A stretch of DNA of 64,000 nucleotides from Arcicella sp040387735 (GCA_040387735.1 JAZKDE010000056.1:5331-69330), one strand, 5' to 3'; counted from the stretch's first letter, positions 42,797-51,466 are shown. The notes: generated by a model not told the origin, from the sequence alone. Translations and numbers: made by a program.

Positions 42797-44320
42797 TTAC
42801 TTAAAATTATCACTCATAATTTTAGCCGAAGAAAGTGCCAACGGAATGCCTCCTCCTGGGTGAACACTACCACCTACGAAATACATATTTTTGATTTTTG
42901 AAGAGAAATTAGCGTGTCTCAAAAATGCTGCAAAACGATTATTTGAGGAATTTCCGTACAAAGCTCCTTGTGCTGAGGAGGTTTTCGATTCAATTGTTCT
43001 TGGGTCGAGAATTTCCTCACATTCAATTAATGCTGCAATATTCTGACCTAAAACTCTACTGATTTTTTTCAATACATTTTCTTTCGTCTGACGAATAATT
43101 TCATCCCAATTTTGTCCTTCGTTGGCTGGAGCATTTATCAATACAAACCAATTTTCGCAACCTTTCGGAGCATCATCAACTTTGTATTTTGAGGTAATAT
43201 TGATGTAAACTGTTGGGTCGTGATAAATGCTTTTCTTATCAAACATCGTCCTAAACTCCTCCTTATAATTATCACTAAAAAGAATATTGTGCAAGTTCAA
43301 TTCGGGAAATTGCTTCTTAATTCCCCAATAAAAGATAACCCCAGAACTCGATTTTGGCTGATTTAGCAAGAAATTAGGGTGTTTTTCATTTGGCAAAAGT
43401 TTACGATACGTATGCGTTACGTCCATATTGGAAACTACGTAGTCATAAGGTATTAGGTCGTAGGTGCGAGGTTGTTGATTTTGAAGAGTAAAACCAATTA
43501 CCTCTTCTCTATTTTCTTTGTCTTCTTTTATCCTCAATCCTTTTACTTCTCTATTTTCAATAATAACTTCCTCCACCTTCGTTTTAAAATAAAACTTCAC
43601 GCCCAGGCTTTCGGCTAATTTTACAAGTGAGTCGGTAATAGAAACCATGCCTTTTTTTGGAAAAAAAGCTCCGATATTATACTCCAAATGCGGAATAATA
43701 TTCAAAGTAGCAGGCGTTTGGTATGGATCAGAACCATTATAAGTAGCATAACGATTGAAAAGTTGGACAATTTTCGGGTTTTTGAATAACTTTTCATTAG
43801 CATCATTCATTGTTCCAAAAATACCTAATTTTGGAAGATTCAAATAACCTTTCAAGGCTTTTCGGGATGTCCAAGTGGATAATTTGTGTAGAGAATCTTG
43901 CAAAAAAAGTCCGTCTAAAACTTCATATTTAAAGGCACTTTCTTTCAAAAATTGCGTAATTTTTTCGGCAGGTTCGCCTGTAATTTTCTCAACTTCTTCG
44001 GCAAATTTTTGAGGTTCAGCCCAAGCAGTTAATCGAGTTTGGTCTTCCCAAAAATACCGACAAACTTCGTTAAGTTGTTCATATTCAAAGTAATCAGTTG
44101 GATTTTCACCCACTAATTCAAATAATTCAGTTACTAAATTCGGAAGCGTAAACAAAGAAGGGCCAGCATCGAAACGATAGCCATTGAGGTCGAAACTACT
44201 TAATTTTCCTCCCGCATAAGCATTGGCTTCATAAACATAAACCTCTAATCCTTTGTGAGCCAAGCGAATAGCAGAGGCAATTCCTGCAATACCCGCTCCG
44301 ATGATGGCAACTTTTTTCAT
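42797..44320 (-). CDS. Carotenoid 3,4-desaturase, CrtD-like (CrtI family)
   Basis: A 507-aa FAD enzyme of the CrtI family. The dinucleotide motif is VAIIGAGIAGIASAIRLAHKGLEVYVYEAN (4-33), followed by AGGKLSSFDLNGYRFDAGPSLFTLPNLV, and the C-terminal FAD motif is MYFVGGSVHPGGGIPLALSSAKI. The FDAGPSLFTLP form, with FEYEQLNEVCRYFWEDQT after it, fits the CrtD group (1-hydroxycarotenoid 3,4-desaturase in flexixanthin or myxol pathways) better than phytoene desaturase. No other crt gene is adjacent. The precise substrate is inferred. Confidence 0.75.
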   Translation of the reverse strand: MKKVAIIGAGIAGIASAIRLAHKGLEVYVYEANAYAGGKLSSFDLNGYRFDAGPSLFTLPNLVTELFELVGENPTDYFEYEQLNEVCRYFWEDQTRLTAWAEPQKFAEEVEKITGEPAEKITQFLKESAFKYEVLDGLFLQDSLHKLSTWTSRKALKGYLNLPKLGIFGTMNDANEKLFKNPKIVQLFNRYATYNGSDPYQTPATLNIIPHLEYNIGAFFPKKGMVSITDSLVKLAESLGVKFYFKTKVEEVIIENREVKGLRIKEDKENREEVIGFTLQNQQPRTYDLIPYDYVVSNMDVTHTYRKLLPNEKHPNFLLNQPKSSSGVIFYWGIKKQFPELNLHNILFSDNYKEEFRTMFDKKSIYHDPTVYINITSKYKVDDAPKGCENWFVLINAPANEGQNWDEIIRQTKENVLKKISRVLGQNIAALIECEEILDPRTIESKTSSAQGALYGNSSNNRFAAFLRHANFSSKIKNMYFVGGSVHPGGGIPLALSSAKIMSDNFK

Positions 44321-44346
44321 AATTTATCCGTAAGTGTTATTACACC

Positions 44347-44428
44347 GAGAGCCACAGAGTTTAAGACGAGAACCACAGAGTATTTCCAAGTATTTTCTGT
44401 GGTTCTCGTCTTAAATTCTGTGGCTCTC
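44347..44428. repeat. 33-bp-arm palindrome, GAGAGCCACAGAG family
   Basis: Arms at 44347-44379 and 44396-44428 pair over 33 positions with one G-T mismatch around a 16-base loop. Each arm holds two related words, GAGAGCCACAGAG and GAGAACCACAGAG. The same words in the same order occur in the palindrome at 47297-47448. It lies between the crtD-like and esterase genes. Confidence 0.88.
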
Positions 44429-44477
44429 TGCGGCAGGCCTACCTGTATAACTTATTTTTCCTGAAAATTGTTAAGAA

Positions 44478-45554
44478 TCAAAAGAACAGCCATTCCATCG
44501 CTTTTGGGAATTCTTTACCCCATTGTGCTTCGCTATGTCCTCCTTCTGGGTCAAGCGAAAGATTAATAACTGTCTTTTTAACACCTTGTCTTTCAAGCGT
44601 TTGCTTTAATTTTTCCACATTTGGAATCATTGCTGAGCTTTCTTTTCCGCCTGCATAAACATAAATACGAGTGGGTAAATGCGAGAGAAAATCAATAGCA
44701 TCAAAGTAAATATTAGGAGAAACCCAAAGTGATGGAGAGAAAATCATCAACCGACCAAAAGCCTCAGGAAACATCAAACCCGCATAAATACTAATCAATC
44801 CACCCAAAGAACTACCCCCAATTCCCGTTGCTTCACGGTCAGGAATGGTACGGAAATTTTTATCCACGTAAGGTTTCAACGTTTTTGCCAAAAATTGAGC
44901 GTATTTACGTCCCTGTCCTTTCCCTAATTTTGGATTATTATACGGCGAATATTCTTGATAACGGTCTTCTCCACCATGTGCAATGGCCACCACAATCACG
45001 TCGCCTTTTTCACGAGCCGACAACACTGCTAATTGTTTATCAACACCCCAATTACCAAATTCAGAGCCGCTACCAAAAAGATTTTGAGCATCTTGGAGAT
45101 AAATAACGGGATAACGTTTGGTTGATTTTTCGTAGTTGTGAGGCAAAAGAATGGATACAGCCCGTTTCTTTCCCAATTGTGGCATCTCAAATTCATCCGA
45201 AATTAAACGTACTTCGGGCATAAGATTTTCGGAAAGATTTTCGCCGTCAAGTCGCCAATGAGGAACAAAATCTTGGCATACACCATTTTTTATTTTAGCA
45301 ACTCGATTACCCGTAGGATTGCCAAATTCATCTAATTCTACTTGATTCCAGCCACCTTTGGTATATTTATATTCAAAAGTATCAGGGATTTTTATGCTTT
45401 CGGGAAACTTCAAAACATATTTCCCATCTTCTACTTTATCAAGTTTTAGTTCTTCCTTATTAGGCAACCATGCGTTAAAATTTCCCGATAAATATACAGG
45501 GCGTTCATCTTCAACGGGTGTGGTCAATTCAAAATACAATATATTCTTACTCAT
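44478..45554 (-). CDS. Alpha/beta-hydrolase esterase with N-terminal sugar-binding-like domain
   Basis: The start at 45554 (MSKNILYFEL) gives 358 aa; a Met seven codons upstream is possible. Residues 1-115 resemble a CBM20/48-type fold (VYLSGNFNAWLPNKEELKLDK... FEYKYTKGGWNQVELDEFGNP). Residues 125-358 are an esterase-D/Fes-like hydrolase with PVIYLQDAQNLF, the nucleophile elbow GGSSLGG and a C-terminal His in EGGHSEAQW. There is no signal peptide, so it may act inside the cell on an imported carbohydrate ester or siderophore-type compound. The substrate is not clear. Confidence 0.85.
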   Translation of the reverse strand: MSKNILYFELTTPVEDERPVYLSGNFNAWLPNKEELKLDKVEDGKYVLKFPESIKIPDTFEYKYTKGGWNQVELDEFGNPTGNRVAKIKNGVCQDFVPHWRLDGENLSENLMPEVRLISDEFEMPQLGKKRAVSILLPHNYEKSTKRYPVIYLQDAQNLFGSGSEFGNWGVDKQLAVLSAREKGDVIVVAIAHGGEDRYQEYSPYNNPKLGKGQGRKYAQFLAKTLKPYVDKNFRTIPDREATGIGGSSLGGLISIYAGLMFPEAFGRLMIFSPSLWVSPNIYFDAIDFLSHLPTRIYVYAGGKESSAMIPNVEKLKQTLERQGVKKTVINLSLDPEGGHSEAQWGKEFPKAMEWLFF

Positions 45555-45880
45555 TAAGTTTCGTGGTTTTATCAATTCGTAAAATTACGGAATAATCTTA
45601 TCGTATTATCCTGTTTTCATTAAAACTCGTTTTTTCAAATAAGGTTTTAAGATTAAAGTATCATTTGGACTAAAATCGCTATTGTTTGGGCGTTTGGCGG
45701 TATGTAGAATTGAATATTTATTTGGAAATTTGTAAGGTAAAATACCTATAAATCTCAAAACTATGCAATAATTGAAAATTTCCGTAGAGAAAAGTTTTGT
45801 TATTGATTGTTATGCTTCGGAAAAGCAAAACCTTCGTAGAAAATAATTAAAGAAGAAAAACAGAGAACAAATTTTTAAAT
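45555..45880. other. Non-coding region upstream of leuC
   Basis: About 325 bases without a supported gene. A 12-codon frame starting ATGCTTCGG ends just before leuC but has no run of leucine codons, so a classical leu leader peptide is not supported. AAGTTTTG and CAAAACCTT form a weak inverted pair in the last 90 bases. No full TAnnTTTG box was found. Confidence 0.4.
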
Positions 45881-47281
45881 ATGAATAATCCAACAACCTT
45901 ATTCGACAAAGTGTGGGACGCACACGTTGTTCGTAAAATCGAAGATGGTCCAGATGTATTTCTGATTGACCGCCACTTTATCCACGAAGTAACCAGCCCA
46001 GTTGCATTTTTAGGCCTGGAAAGTCGTGGCATTGGTGTCCTTTATTCAGAGCGTACTTTCGCTACTGCTGACCACAATACGCCAACTATTAACCAACATT
46101 TACCTGTTCAAGACCCACTTTCTGCTAATCAATTGCAACAATTGGAAACGAACTCGGCAAAATATGGTATTTCGCACTGGGGATTGGGACACGCTAAAAA
46201 TGGTATTGTTCACGTAGTTGGACCAGAAAATGGTATCACACTTCCAGGGATGACCATCGTTTGTGGTGACTCTCATACTTCTACGCACGGTGCTTTCGGA
46301 GCAATTGCATTTGGTATTGGTACTTCGGAGGTTGAAATGGTACTTTCTTCGCAGTGTATTATGCAACCGAAACCAAAGAAAATGCGTGTAAACGTAAATG
46401 GTAAATTGGGGAAAGCGGTTACACCAAAAGACGTTACTTTGTACATTATCGCTCAACTTTCGGCGGCAGGTGCTACGGGTTATTTCGTGGAATATGCGGG
46501 AGATGTGTTCGAGAATATGTCAATGGAAGGACGTATGACGGTTTGTAATATGTCAATCGAAATGGGTGCGAGAGGTGGAATGATTGCTCCAGATGAAACG
46601 ACTTTCAATTACTTGAATGGCCGTGAGCAAGCTCCCAAAGGAGAAACTTGGGACAGAGCATTGGCTTACTGGAAAACCCTTAAAACGGACGATGGAGCTA
46701 CTTTTGACCTTGAATATACTTACAATGCAGAAGATATTGAACCACAAATTACATACGGTACAAACCCAGGTTTAGGAACGGGTATTTCTAAAAATATTCC
46801 TTTGGCAACTGACGTAATTGACGGTGAAGCAAGTTATAAAAAATCATTGGGTTACATGGGATTTGCCGAAAACGAATCAATCATCGGGAAACCAATTGAT
46901 TATGTTTTCTTAGGTTCATGTACAAACGGTCGTATCGAAGATTTCCGTGCTTTCGCTTCAATTGTGAAGGGTCGCAAAAAAGCGGATAACGTAACGGCTT
47001 GGTTAGTTCCAGGTTCGCACGTGGTTGAAGCTCAGATTAAAGAAGAAGGTATTTTGGATATTTTGACAGAAGCAGGTTTCTTACTTCGTCAGCCAGGATG
47101 TTCGGCTTGTTTAGCGATGAACGACGATAAAATTCCTGCTGGAAAATATGCCGTTTCAACGTCAAACAGAAACTTTGAAGGTCGTCAAGGCCCAGGAGCA
47201 AGAACGCTTTTAGCTTCGCCATTAGTGGCAGCAGCAGCAGCGGTGACGGGAAAAGTTACAGACCCTCGGGAGTTTTTATAG
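45881..47281 (+). CDS. leuC: 3-isopropylmalate dehydratase large subunit
   Basis: LeuC with LeuD isomerises 2- to 3-isopropylmalate in leucine synthesis. The 466-aa protein has the three [4Fe-4S] ligands at the same positions as the E. coli enzyme: Cys347 (GSCTNGR), Cys407 and Cys410 (PGCSACLAM). The motif CGDSHTSTHGAFG is intact. It is the first gene of leuC-leuD-leuA2-leuB. Its partner leuD normally follows at once; here 614 bases holding a palindrome and a broken GxxExxY gene separate them. Confidence 0.97.
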   Translation: MNNPTTLFDKVWDAHVVRKIEDGPDVFLIDRHFIHEVTSPVAFLGLESRGIGVLYSERTFATADHNTPTINQHLPVQDPLSANQLQQLETNSAKYGISHWGLGHAKNGIVHVVGPENGITLPGMTIVCGDSHTSTHGAFGAIAFGIGTSEVEMVLSSQCIMQPKPKKMRVNVNGKLGKAVTPKDVTLYIIAQLSAAGATGYFVEYAGDVFENMSMEGRMTVCNMSIEMGARGGMIAPDETTFNYLNGREQAPKGETWDRALAYWKTLKTDDGATFDLEYTYNAEDIEPQITYGTNPGLGTGISKNIPLATDVIDGEASYKKSLGYMGFAENESIIGKPIDYVFLGSCTNGRIEDFRAFASIVKGRKKADNVTAWLVPGSHVVEAQIKEEGILDILTEAGFLLRQPGCSACLAMNDDKIPAGKYAVSTSNRNFEGRQGPGARTLLASPLVAAAAAVTGKVTDPREFL

Positions 47282-47296
47282 GTGTATTTGAGGGGA

Positions 47297-47448
47297 TTTA
47301 GAGGGAAAGAGGTTACACAGAGAGCCACAGAGTTTTAAAATGAGAACCACAGAGAAAAAATCTCTACGTCTTTCTCATTTTCTCTAAAAATCTCTGTGGT
47401 TCTCAATTTTTTCTCTGTGGCTCTCTGTGTAACCTCATACCCTCTAAA
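47297..47448. repeat. 150-base nested palindrome, GAGAGCCACAGAG family
   Basis: A perfect 24-bp outer pair (47309-47332 with 47413-47436) is flanked, after a small internal loop, by TTTAGAGGG/CCCTCTAAA (47297-47305, 47440-47448). A perfect inner pair (GAGAACCACAGAGA, 47342-47355 with 47391-47404) lies inside. It shares the word order with 44347-44379. It sits 27 bases before the GxxExxY pseudogene and 15 after leuC. Confidence 0.9.
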
Positions 47449-47474
47449 CAGGCTCAGATAAACATAACAACAAA

Positions 47475-47846
47475 ATGGAAATAAACGAAATTACCAGAAT
47501 AATCATTGGGTGTGGTATTGAAGTTCATAAACAGCTTGGTCCAGGTTTACTTGAATCAGCTTATGAAGAATGTTTAGCTTTTGAATTGAAACAAAAAGGC
47601 TTACAAGTTTAAAGACAAAAAGCATTACCCATTCAATACAAAGACATCCAATTAGAATATGGTTATCGAATAGATTTATTAGTTGAAAATACAGTGGTTA
47701 TCGAATTGAAGAGTGTTGATATTTTACATCCATTACACGAAGCACAGATATTAATTTACATGAAATTTGCTGAAAAGAAAATTGGGCTTTTAATGAATTT
47801 TAATGTACTTGCTTTGAAAGATGGCGTGAAGAGATTTATGAAATAA
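47475..47846 (+). pseudogene. GxxExxY protein (PD-(D/E)XK family), nonsense-interrupted
   Basis: The frame from the ATG at 47475 reads 45 residues to a TAA at 47610-47612 and then continues in the same frame to a stop at 47844-47846. The first part has GIEVHKQLGPGLLESAYEECLAFEL, which includes the G-x-x-E-x-x-Y signature. The second part has GYRIDLLVENTVVIELKS, the D...ExK nuclease core, and ends MNFNVLALKDGVKRFMK. Family members have Glu at the stop position (V-E-R-Q-K), so a single G-to-T change of GAA to TAA explains the break. Apart from this it is complete at 123 sense codons. The family is nuclease-like with no proven role. Confidence 0.88.
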
Positions 47847-47895
47847 AAATTATATGGAATCTGATTTCCATAAGAAAATAAAGCAAAATAAAATA

Positions 47896-48492
47896 ATGGC
47901 ATACGATAAATTTACGGTACTTCGTTCGACAGCAGTGCCACTTCCAATAGAAAATGTCGATACTGACCAAATCATCCCTGCTCGTTTCTTGAAAGCTACG
48001 AAGCGTGAAGGTTTTGGCGATAATTTATTCAGAGATTGGCGTTATAACAACGACGAATCTCCAAAGCAAGATTTCGTCTTGAATAACCCAACTTACTCAG
48101 GTTCAATCCTTGTAGGTGGTCGTAACTTCGGTTCGGGTTCAAGCCGTGAACACGCCGCTTGGGCGATTTATGACTACGGTTTCCGTTGCGTAATTTCAAG
48201 CTTCTTTGCAGATATTTTTAAAGGTAATTCTTTGAATATCGGTATTTTACCAGTAACTGTTAGCCCAGAATTTTTAGATAAAATCTTCTTGGCAATTGAA
48301 GCTGACCCAAAAGCAGAAATTGAAGTAAATCTTCCAGAGCAAAAAGTTACCATTGTAGCATCGGGTGAAAGCGAAGGCTTTACCATCAACGGTTACAAAA
48401 AGAACAACATGCTCAACGGTTTTGATGATATTGACTATCTACAAAGCATGAAAGGTGAAATTGCAGCATTTGCAGAGAAGAGTCTTTATTAA
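47896..48492 (+). CDS. leuD: 3-isopropylmalate dehydratase small subunit
   Basis: LeuD completes the isomerase with LeuC. The start at 47896 (MAYDKFTVLRSTAVPLP) gives 198 aa, the usual size; the open frame starts 42 bases earlier, inside a small hairpin just behind the pseudogene, and adds residues unlike the family. Conserved stretches are VDTDQIIPARFLK, GRNFGSGSSREHAAWAI and FADIFKGNSLNIGILPV. A palindromic repeat separates it from the next gene. Confidence 0.96.
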   Translation: MAYDKFTVLRSTAVPLPIENVDTDQIIPARFLKATKREGFGDNLFRDWRYNNDESPKQDFVLNNPTYSGSILVGGRNFGSGSSREHAAWAIYDYGFRCVISSFFADIFKGNSLNIGILPVTVSPEFLDKIFLAIEADPKAEIEVNLPEQKVTIVASGESEGFTINGYKKNNMLNGFDDIDYLQSMKGEIAAFAEKSLY

Positions 48493-48498
48493 GAAGTT

Positions 48499-48627
48499 GC
48501 GAATTGTAAGTTGTGAGTTGTGAGTTAACGAGCAGTAAATTGTATTTGTGAATTATTAATTATGAGAAAACTCATGAAAACTCACAATTCACTACTCACA
48601 GTTCACAATTCACAACTCATCATTCGC
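48499..48627. repeat. Imperfect palindrome, GTGAGTT type, between leuD and leuA2
   Basis: The left arm (48499-48526) and right arm (48599-48627) pair over about 27 positions with some six mismatches. Both arms are degenerate tandem copies of a word like TTGTGAGTTGTGA. The loop contains a second pairing (TATGAG/CTCATG). Confidence 0.75.
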
Positions 48628-48643
48628 TCATTCACAATTGAAT

Positions 48644-50161
48644 ATGCGACACATAGAAATAATGGACACGACGCTTCGTGATGGTGAACAAACCAGCGGA
48701 GTGTCTTTCTCGGCTTCTGAAAAGCTAACGATTGCTCAGTTACTTTTGAAAGAAGTAATGGTGGATAGATTAGAAGTCGCTTCGGCAAGAGTATCGGCGG
48801 GTGAATTTGATGCGGTTAAGAAAATTACCGAGTGGGCGGCTGAGAATGGTTGTTTGGATAAAATTGAAGTTTTAACCTTCGTTGACGGTGACACTTCGGT
48901 CAATTGGATGTTAGAAGCGGGTGCAAAAGTGATGAACCTTCTCACAAAAGGCTCATTAAATCACCTCACGCACCAACTCAAAAAAACACCCGAACAGCAC
49001 TTTTCTGAAATCGCTCAGGTGATTGCTTTGGCTCGTTCTAAAGGAATTTTGTGTAATGTTTATTTAGAAGATTGGAGTAATGGAATGCGTAATTCTCCCG
49101 AATATGTTTTTCAATACCTTGATTTTTTGACGAAAGAACCCATCGAAAGAGTGCTTTTGCCCGATACTTTGGGAGTATTGACACCAAGAGAAACCTTTGA
49201 TTTCTTGGATGCTATCGTAAAACGTTACCCAAATACGCACTTCGATTTTCATGCTCATAACGATTACGATTTAAGCATTGCCAATGTCATGGAAGCCATT
49301 CGTGCGGGCGTACAAGGCTTGCACTTAACCGTGAATGGCATGGGAGAGCGTGCAGGAAATGCTTCTTTGGCAAGTACCATTGCGGTAATCAACGATTTTA
49401 TGCCCGAAGTGAAGACGATGGTAGTTGAAAAATCTTTGTATTCGGTAAGTAAATTGGTAGAGACTTTTTCGGGTTTCAGAATTCCAGTGAATAAGCCAGT
49501 TGTAGGTGAAAATGTTTTTACGCAAACGGCTGGTATTCATGCGGATGGCGACAATAAAAAGAATCTTTATTTCAACAATTTAATGCCCGAACGTTTTGGT
49601 CGATTGCGTCAATACGCTTTAGGAAAAACCTCTGGAAAGGCAAATATTGAGAAAAATTTGCAAGAATTAGGGATCACTTTAGCCGATGCCGATTTGAAAA
49701 AAGTAACGCAAAGAATTATCGAATTGGGTGACAGAAAAGAAGCCGTAACTCGTGAAGATTTGCCGTATATTATTTCGGACGTATTGGATAGCAGTGCCAT
49801 TGAAGAAAAAGTTATCGTATTGAATTACGTTTTGACACATTCTAAAAACCTAAAGCCTTCTGCCACTTTACAAGTAAAAATTGGCGAAGAAATTTTTGAA
49901 GAATCTGCTCAAGGAGACGGACAATATGATGCCTTCATGAACGCCTTGAAGAAAATATATTGTCAAAAGAATATCGAACTTCCACAACTGACGGATTATG
50001 CCGTAAGGATTCCACCAGGAGGAAAAACCGATGCCCTTTGTGAGACGATTATTACGTGGGCTTATAATGGTAGAAGTTTAAAAACTCGTGGACTCGACTC
50101 TGACCAAACAGTTTCGGCTATCATTGCGACACAGAAAATGCTGAATATAATTAGCGTTTAA
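48644..50161 (+). CDS. 2-isopropylmalate synthase / citramalate synthase family enzyme
   Basis: The ATG at 48644 gives 505 aa; a TTG two codons earlier is less likely. The HMGL-like barrel begins HIEIMDTTLRDGEQTSGVSFS, and the metal ligands lie in HAHNDYDLSIAN. The C-terminal third (about 390-500) is the LeuA dimer/allosteric domain. HxHNDYDL differs from the HCHNDLGL of standard LeuA, so it may be the second paralogue seen in Bacteroides leu operons; 2-isopropylmalate or citramalate synthesis are both possible. Its place between leuD and leuB supports a branched-chain amino acid role. Confidence 0.88.
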   Translation: MRHIEIMDTTLRDGEQTSGVSFSASEKLTIAQLLLKEVMVDRLEVASARVSAGEFDAVKKITEWAAENGCLDKIEVLTFVDGDTSVNWMLEAGAKVMNLLTKGSLNHLTHQLKKTPEQHFSEIAQVIALARSKGILCNVYLEDWSNGMRNSPEYVFQYLDFLTKEPIERVLLPDTLGVLTPRETFDFLDAIVKRYPNTHFDFHAHNDYDLSIANVMEAIRAGVQGLHLTVNGMGERAGNASLASTIAVINDFMPEVKTMVVEKSLYSVSKLVETFSGFRIPVNKPVVGENVFTQTAGIHADGDNKKNLYFNNLMPERFGRLRQYALGKTSGKANIEKNLQELGITLADADLKKVTQRIIELGDRKEAVTREDLPYIISDVLDSSAIEEKVIVLNYVLTHSKNLKPSATLQVKIGEEIFEESAQGDGQYDAFMNALKKIYCQKNIELPQLTDYAVRIPPGGKTDALCETIITWAYNGRSLKTRGLDSDQTVSAIIATQKMLNIISV

Positions 50162-50196
50162 AAAATCAAGTAGAAGGAATTCTAATGTGATTTTGG

Positions 50197-50301
50197 AGTG
50201 AAGGTTCAAAGGATTTTTGCCAATAAAATACCAAAAGCTACCTTTTTTCTTTGTGCCTTGGTGGCAAAACATTCACTAATAAACTTAGAGCCTTTGTGGC
50301 T
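50197..50301. repeat. Bulged inverted repeat with CTTTGTG words between leuA2 and leuB
   Basis: AGTGAA and TTTTGCCA (50197-50222) pair with TGGCAAAA and ATTCACT (50262-50277), with bulged bases. CTTTGTGCCTTGGTGGC and GCCTTTGTGGCT are two related copies of a word very common in Bacteroidota intergenic DNA. Confidence 0.6.
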
Positions 50302-50313
50302 AAATACAATAAA

Positions 50314-51384
50314 ATGAAAAAACATATCTTAGTAGTCCCAGGTGACGGAATTGGGCAAGAAGTAACAACCGTTGGTAAAAAAGTTTTAGAGAAAATCGCT
50401 GAGAAATTCGGACATGAATTTACGTATGACGAAGCTCTTATCGGTCACGTAGCTATTGAAGCAACAGGAGTTCCACTTCCTGAGGAAACTTTAGTTAAAA
50501 TGCGTGCTTCTGACGCAATCCTTTTCGGAGCAGTTGGTCACGCCAAATACGACAACGACCCACACGCTAAAGTGCGTCCAGAGCAAGGTTTATTGAAAAT
50601 GCGTAAAGAATTAGGTTTGTACGCAAACCTTCGTCCAATCAAATTATTTGATGAATTGTTAGAAGCATCTTCTATTAAGCCAGAAATTTTGAAAGGAGCA
50701 GATATTCTTTTCTTTCGTGAATTAACGGGTGACGTTTACTTCGGCAAAAGAGAAAGAATCGACGAAGGAAATACTGCTTATGACACGATGATTTATAGCA
50801 AATATGAAGTTGAGCGTATTGCACGCAAGGCTTTCGATGCAGCCATGACTCGTGGTAAAAAATTGATGTCAGTTGACAAAGCTAACGTATTGGAATCGAG
50901 CCGTTTGTGGAGAGAAACTGTACAAGAAATTGCTCCAGAATATCCAGAAGTAGAGGTGACGCACCAATTTGTGGATTCTTGTGCGATGATGTTAATTAAA
51001 GACCCAAAACAATTTGACGTAGTCGTTACAGGTAATTTATTTGGAGATATTTTGACGGATGAAGCTTCTCAAATTGCAGGTTCGATGGGAATGTTAGCAT
51101 CGGCTTCAATCGGTGATAGCACAGGTGTTTATGAACCAATTCACGGTTCTGGGCACGATATTGCGGGTAAAGGCATTGCAAATCCAATGGCTTCTGTTTT
51201 ATCGGTTGCTTTATTATTAGATATTTCATTTGGTTTAAAGGCAGAAGCAGAAGCAGTGATTGCGGCGATTGACTCAGTCTTGAAAGCAGGTTTCCGTACT
51301 GGAGATATTGCCACAAAAGATACGCCAAAAAATATGATTTTGGGAACTGATGCAATCGGAGAAGAGATTCTAAATAGATTATAA
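50314..51384 (+). CDS. leuB: 3-isopropylmalate dehydrogenase
   Basis: LeuB oxidises and decarboxylates 3-isopropylmalate with NAD+. The start at 50314 (MKKHILVVPGDGIGQEV) gives 356 aa; 63 bases more are open upstream but consist of repeat sequence. Typical features are LRPIKLFDELL, ELTGDVYFGKRER, DKANVLESSRLWRETV and the metal/NAD region NLFGDILTDEASQIAGSMGMLASAS followed by PIHGSGHDIAGKGIANP. It is the last gene of the leu operon and is followed by a long terminator. Confidence 0.97.
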   Translation: MKKHILVVPGDGIGQEVTTVGKKVLEKIAEKFGHEFTYDEALIGHVAIEATGVPLPEETLVKMRASDAILFGAVGHAKYDNDPHAKVRPEQGLLKMRKELGLYANLRPIKLFDELLEASSIKPEILKGADILFFRELTGDVYFGKRERIDEGNTAYDTMIYSKYEVERIARKAFDAAMTRGKKLMSVDKANVLESSRLWRETVQEIAPEYPEVEVTHQFVDSCAMMLIKDPKQFDVVVTGNLFGDILTDEASQIAGSMGMLASASIGDSTGVYEPIHGSGHDIAGKGIANPMASVLSVALLLDISFGLKAEAEAVIAAIDSVLKAGFRTGDIATKDTPKNMILGTDAIGEEILNRL

Positions 51385-51400
51385 TTATTAGATTTTAGTC

Positions 51401-51446
51401 AAACAAAAAGCTGACGAAGTAATACACTTTGTCAGCTTTTTGTTTT
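51401..51446. terminator. Bidirectional terminator after leuB
   Basis: A 20-bp stem with one G-T pair (51401-51420 with 51426-51445), A/T runs at both ends, between converging genes. Confidence 0.9.
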
Positions 51447-51466
51447 CATTTTATTCCAAGAAATTA

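Noticed and set aside
45780..45860. Leucine leader peptide and attenuator before leuC
   Set aside because: The only short frame has no leucine run and no clear terminator/antiterminator pair is seen.
46100..46456. Antisense 118-codon frame within leuC
   Set aside because: The sequence shows no family features and the leuC frame is certain.
47853..47870. TATGGAA/TTCCATA hairpin at the upstream leuD ATG as a regulatory switch
   Set aside because: The stem is only seven pairs, AT-rich, and the ATG inside it is probably not the real start.
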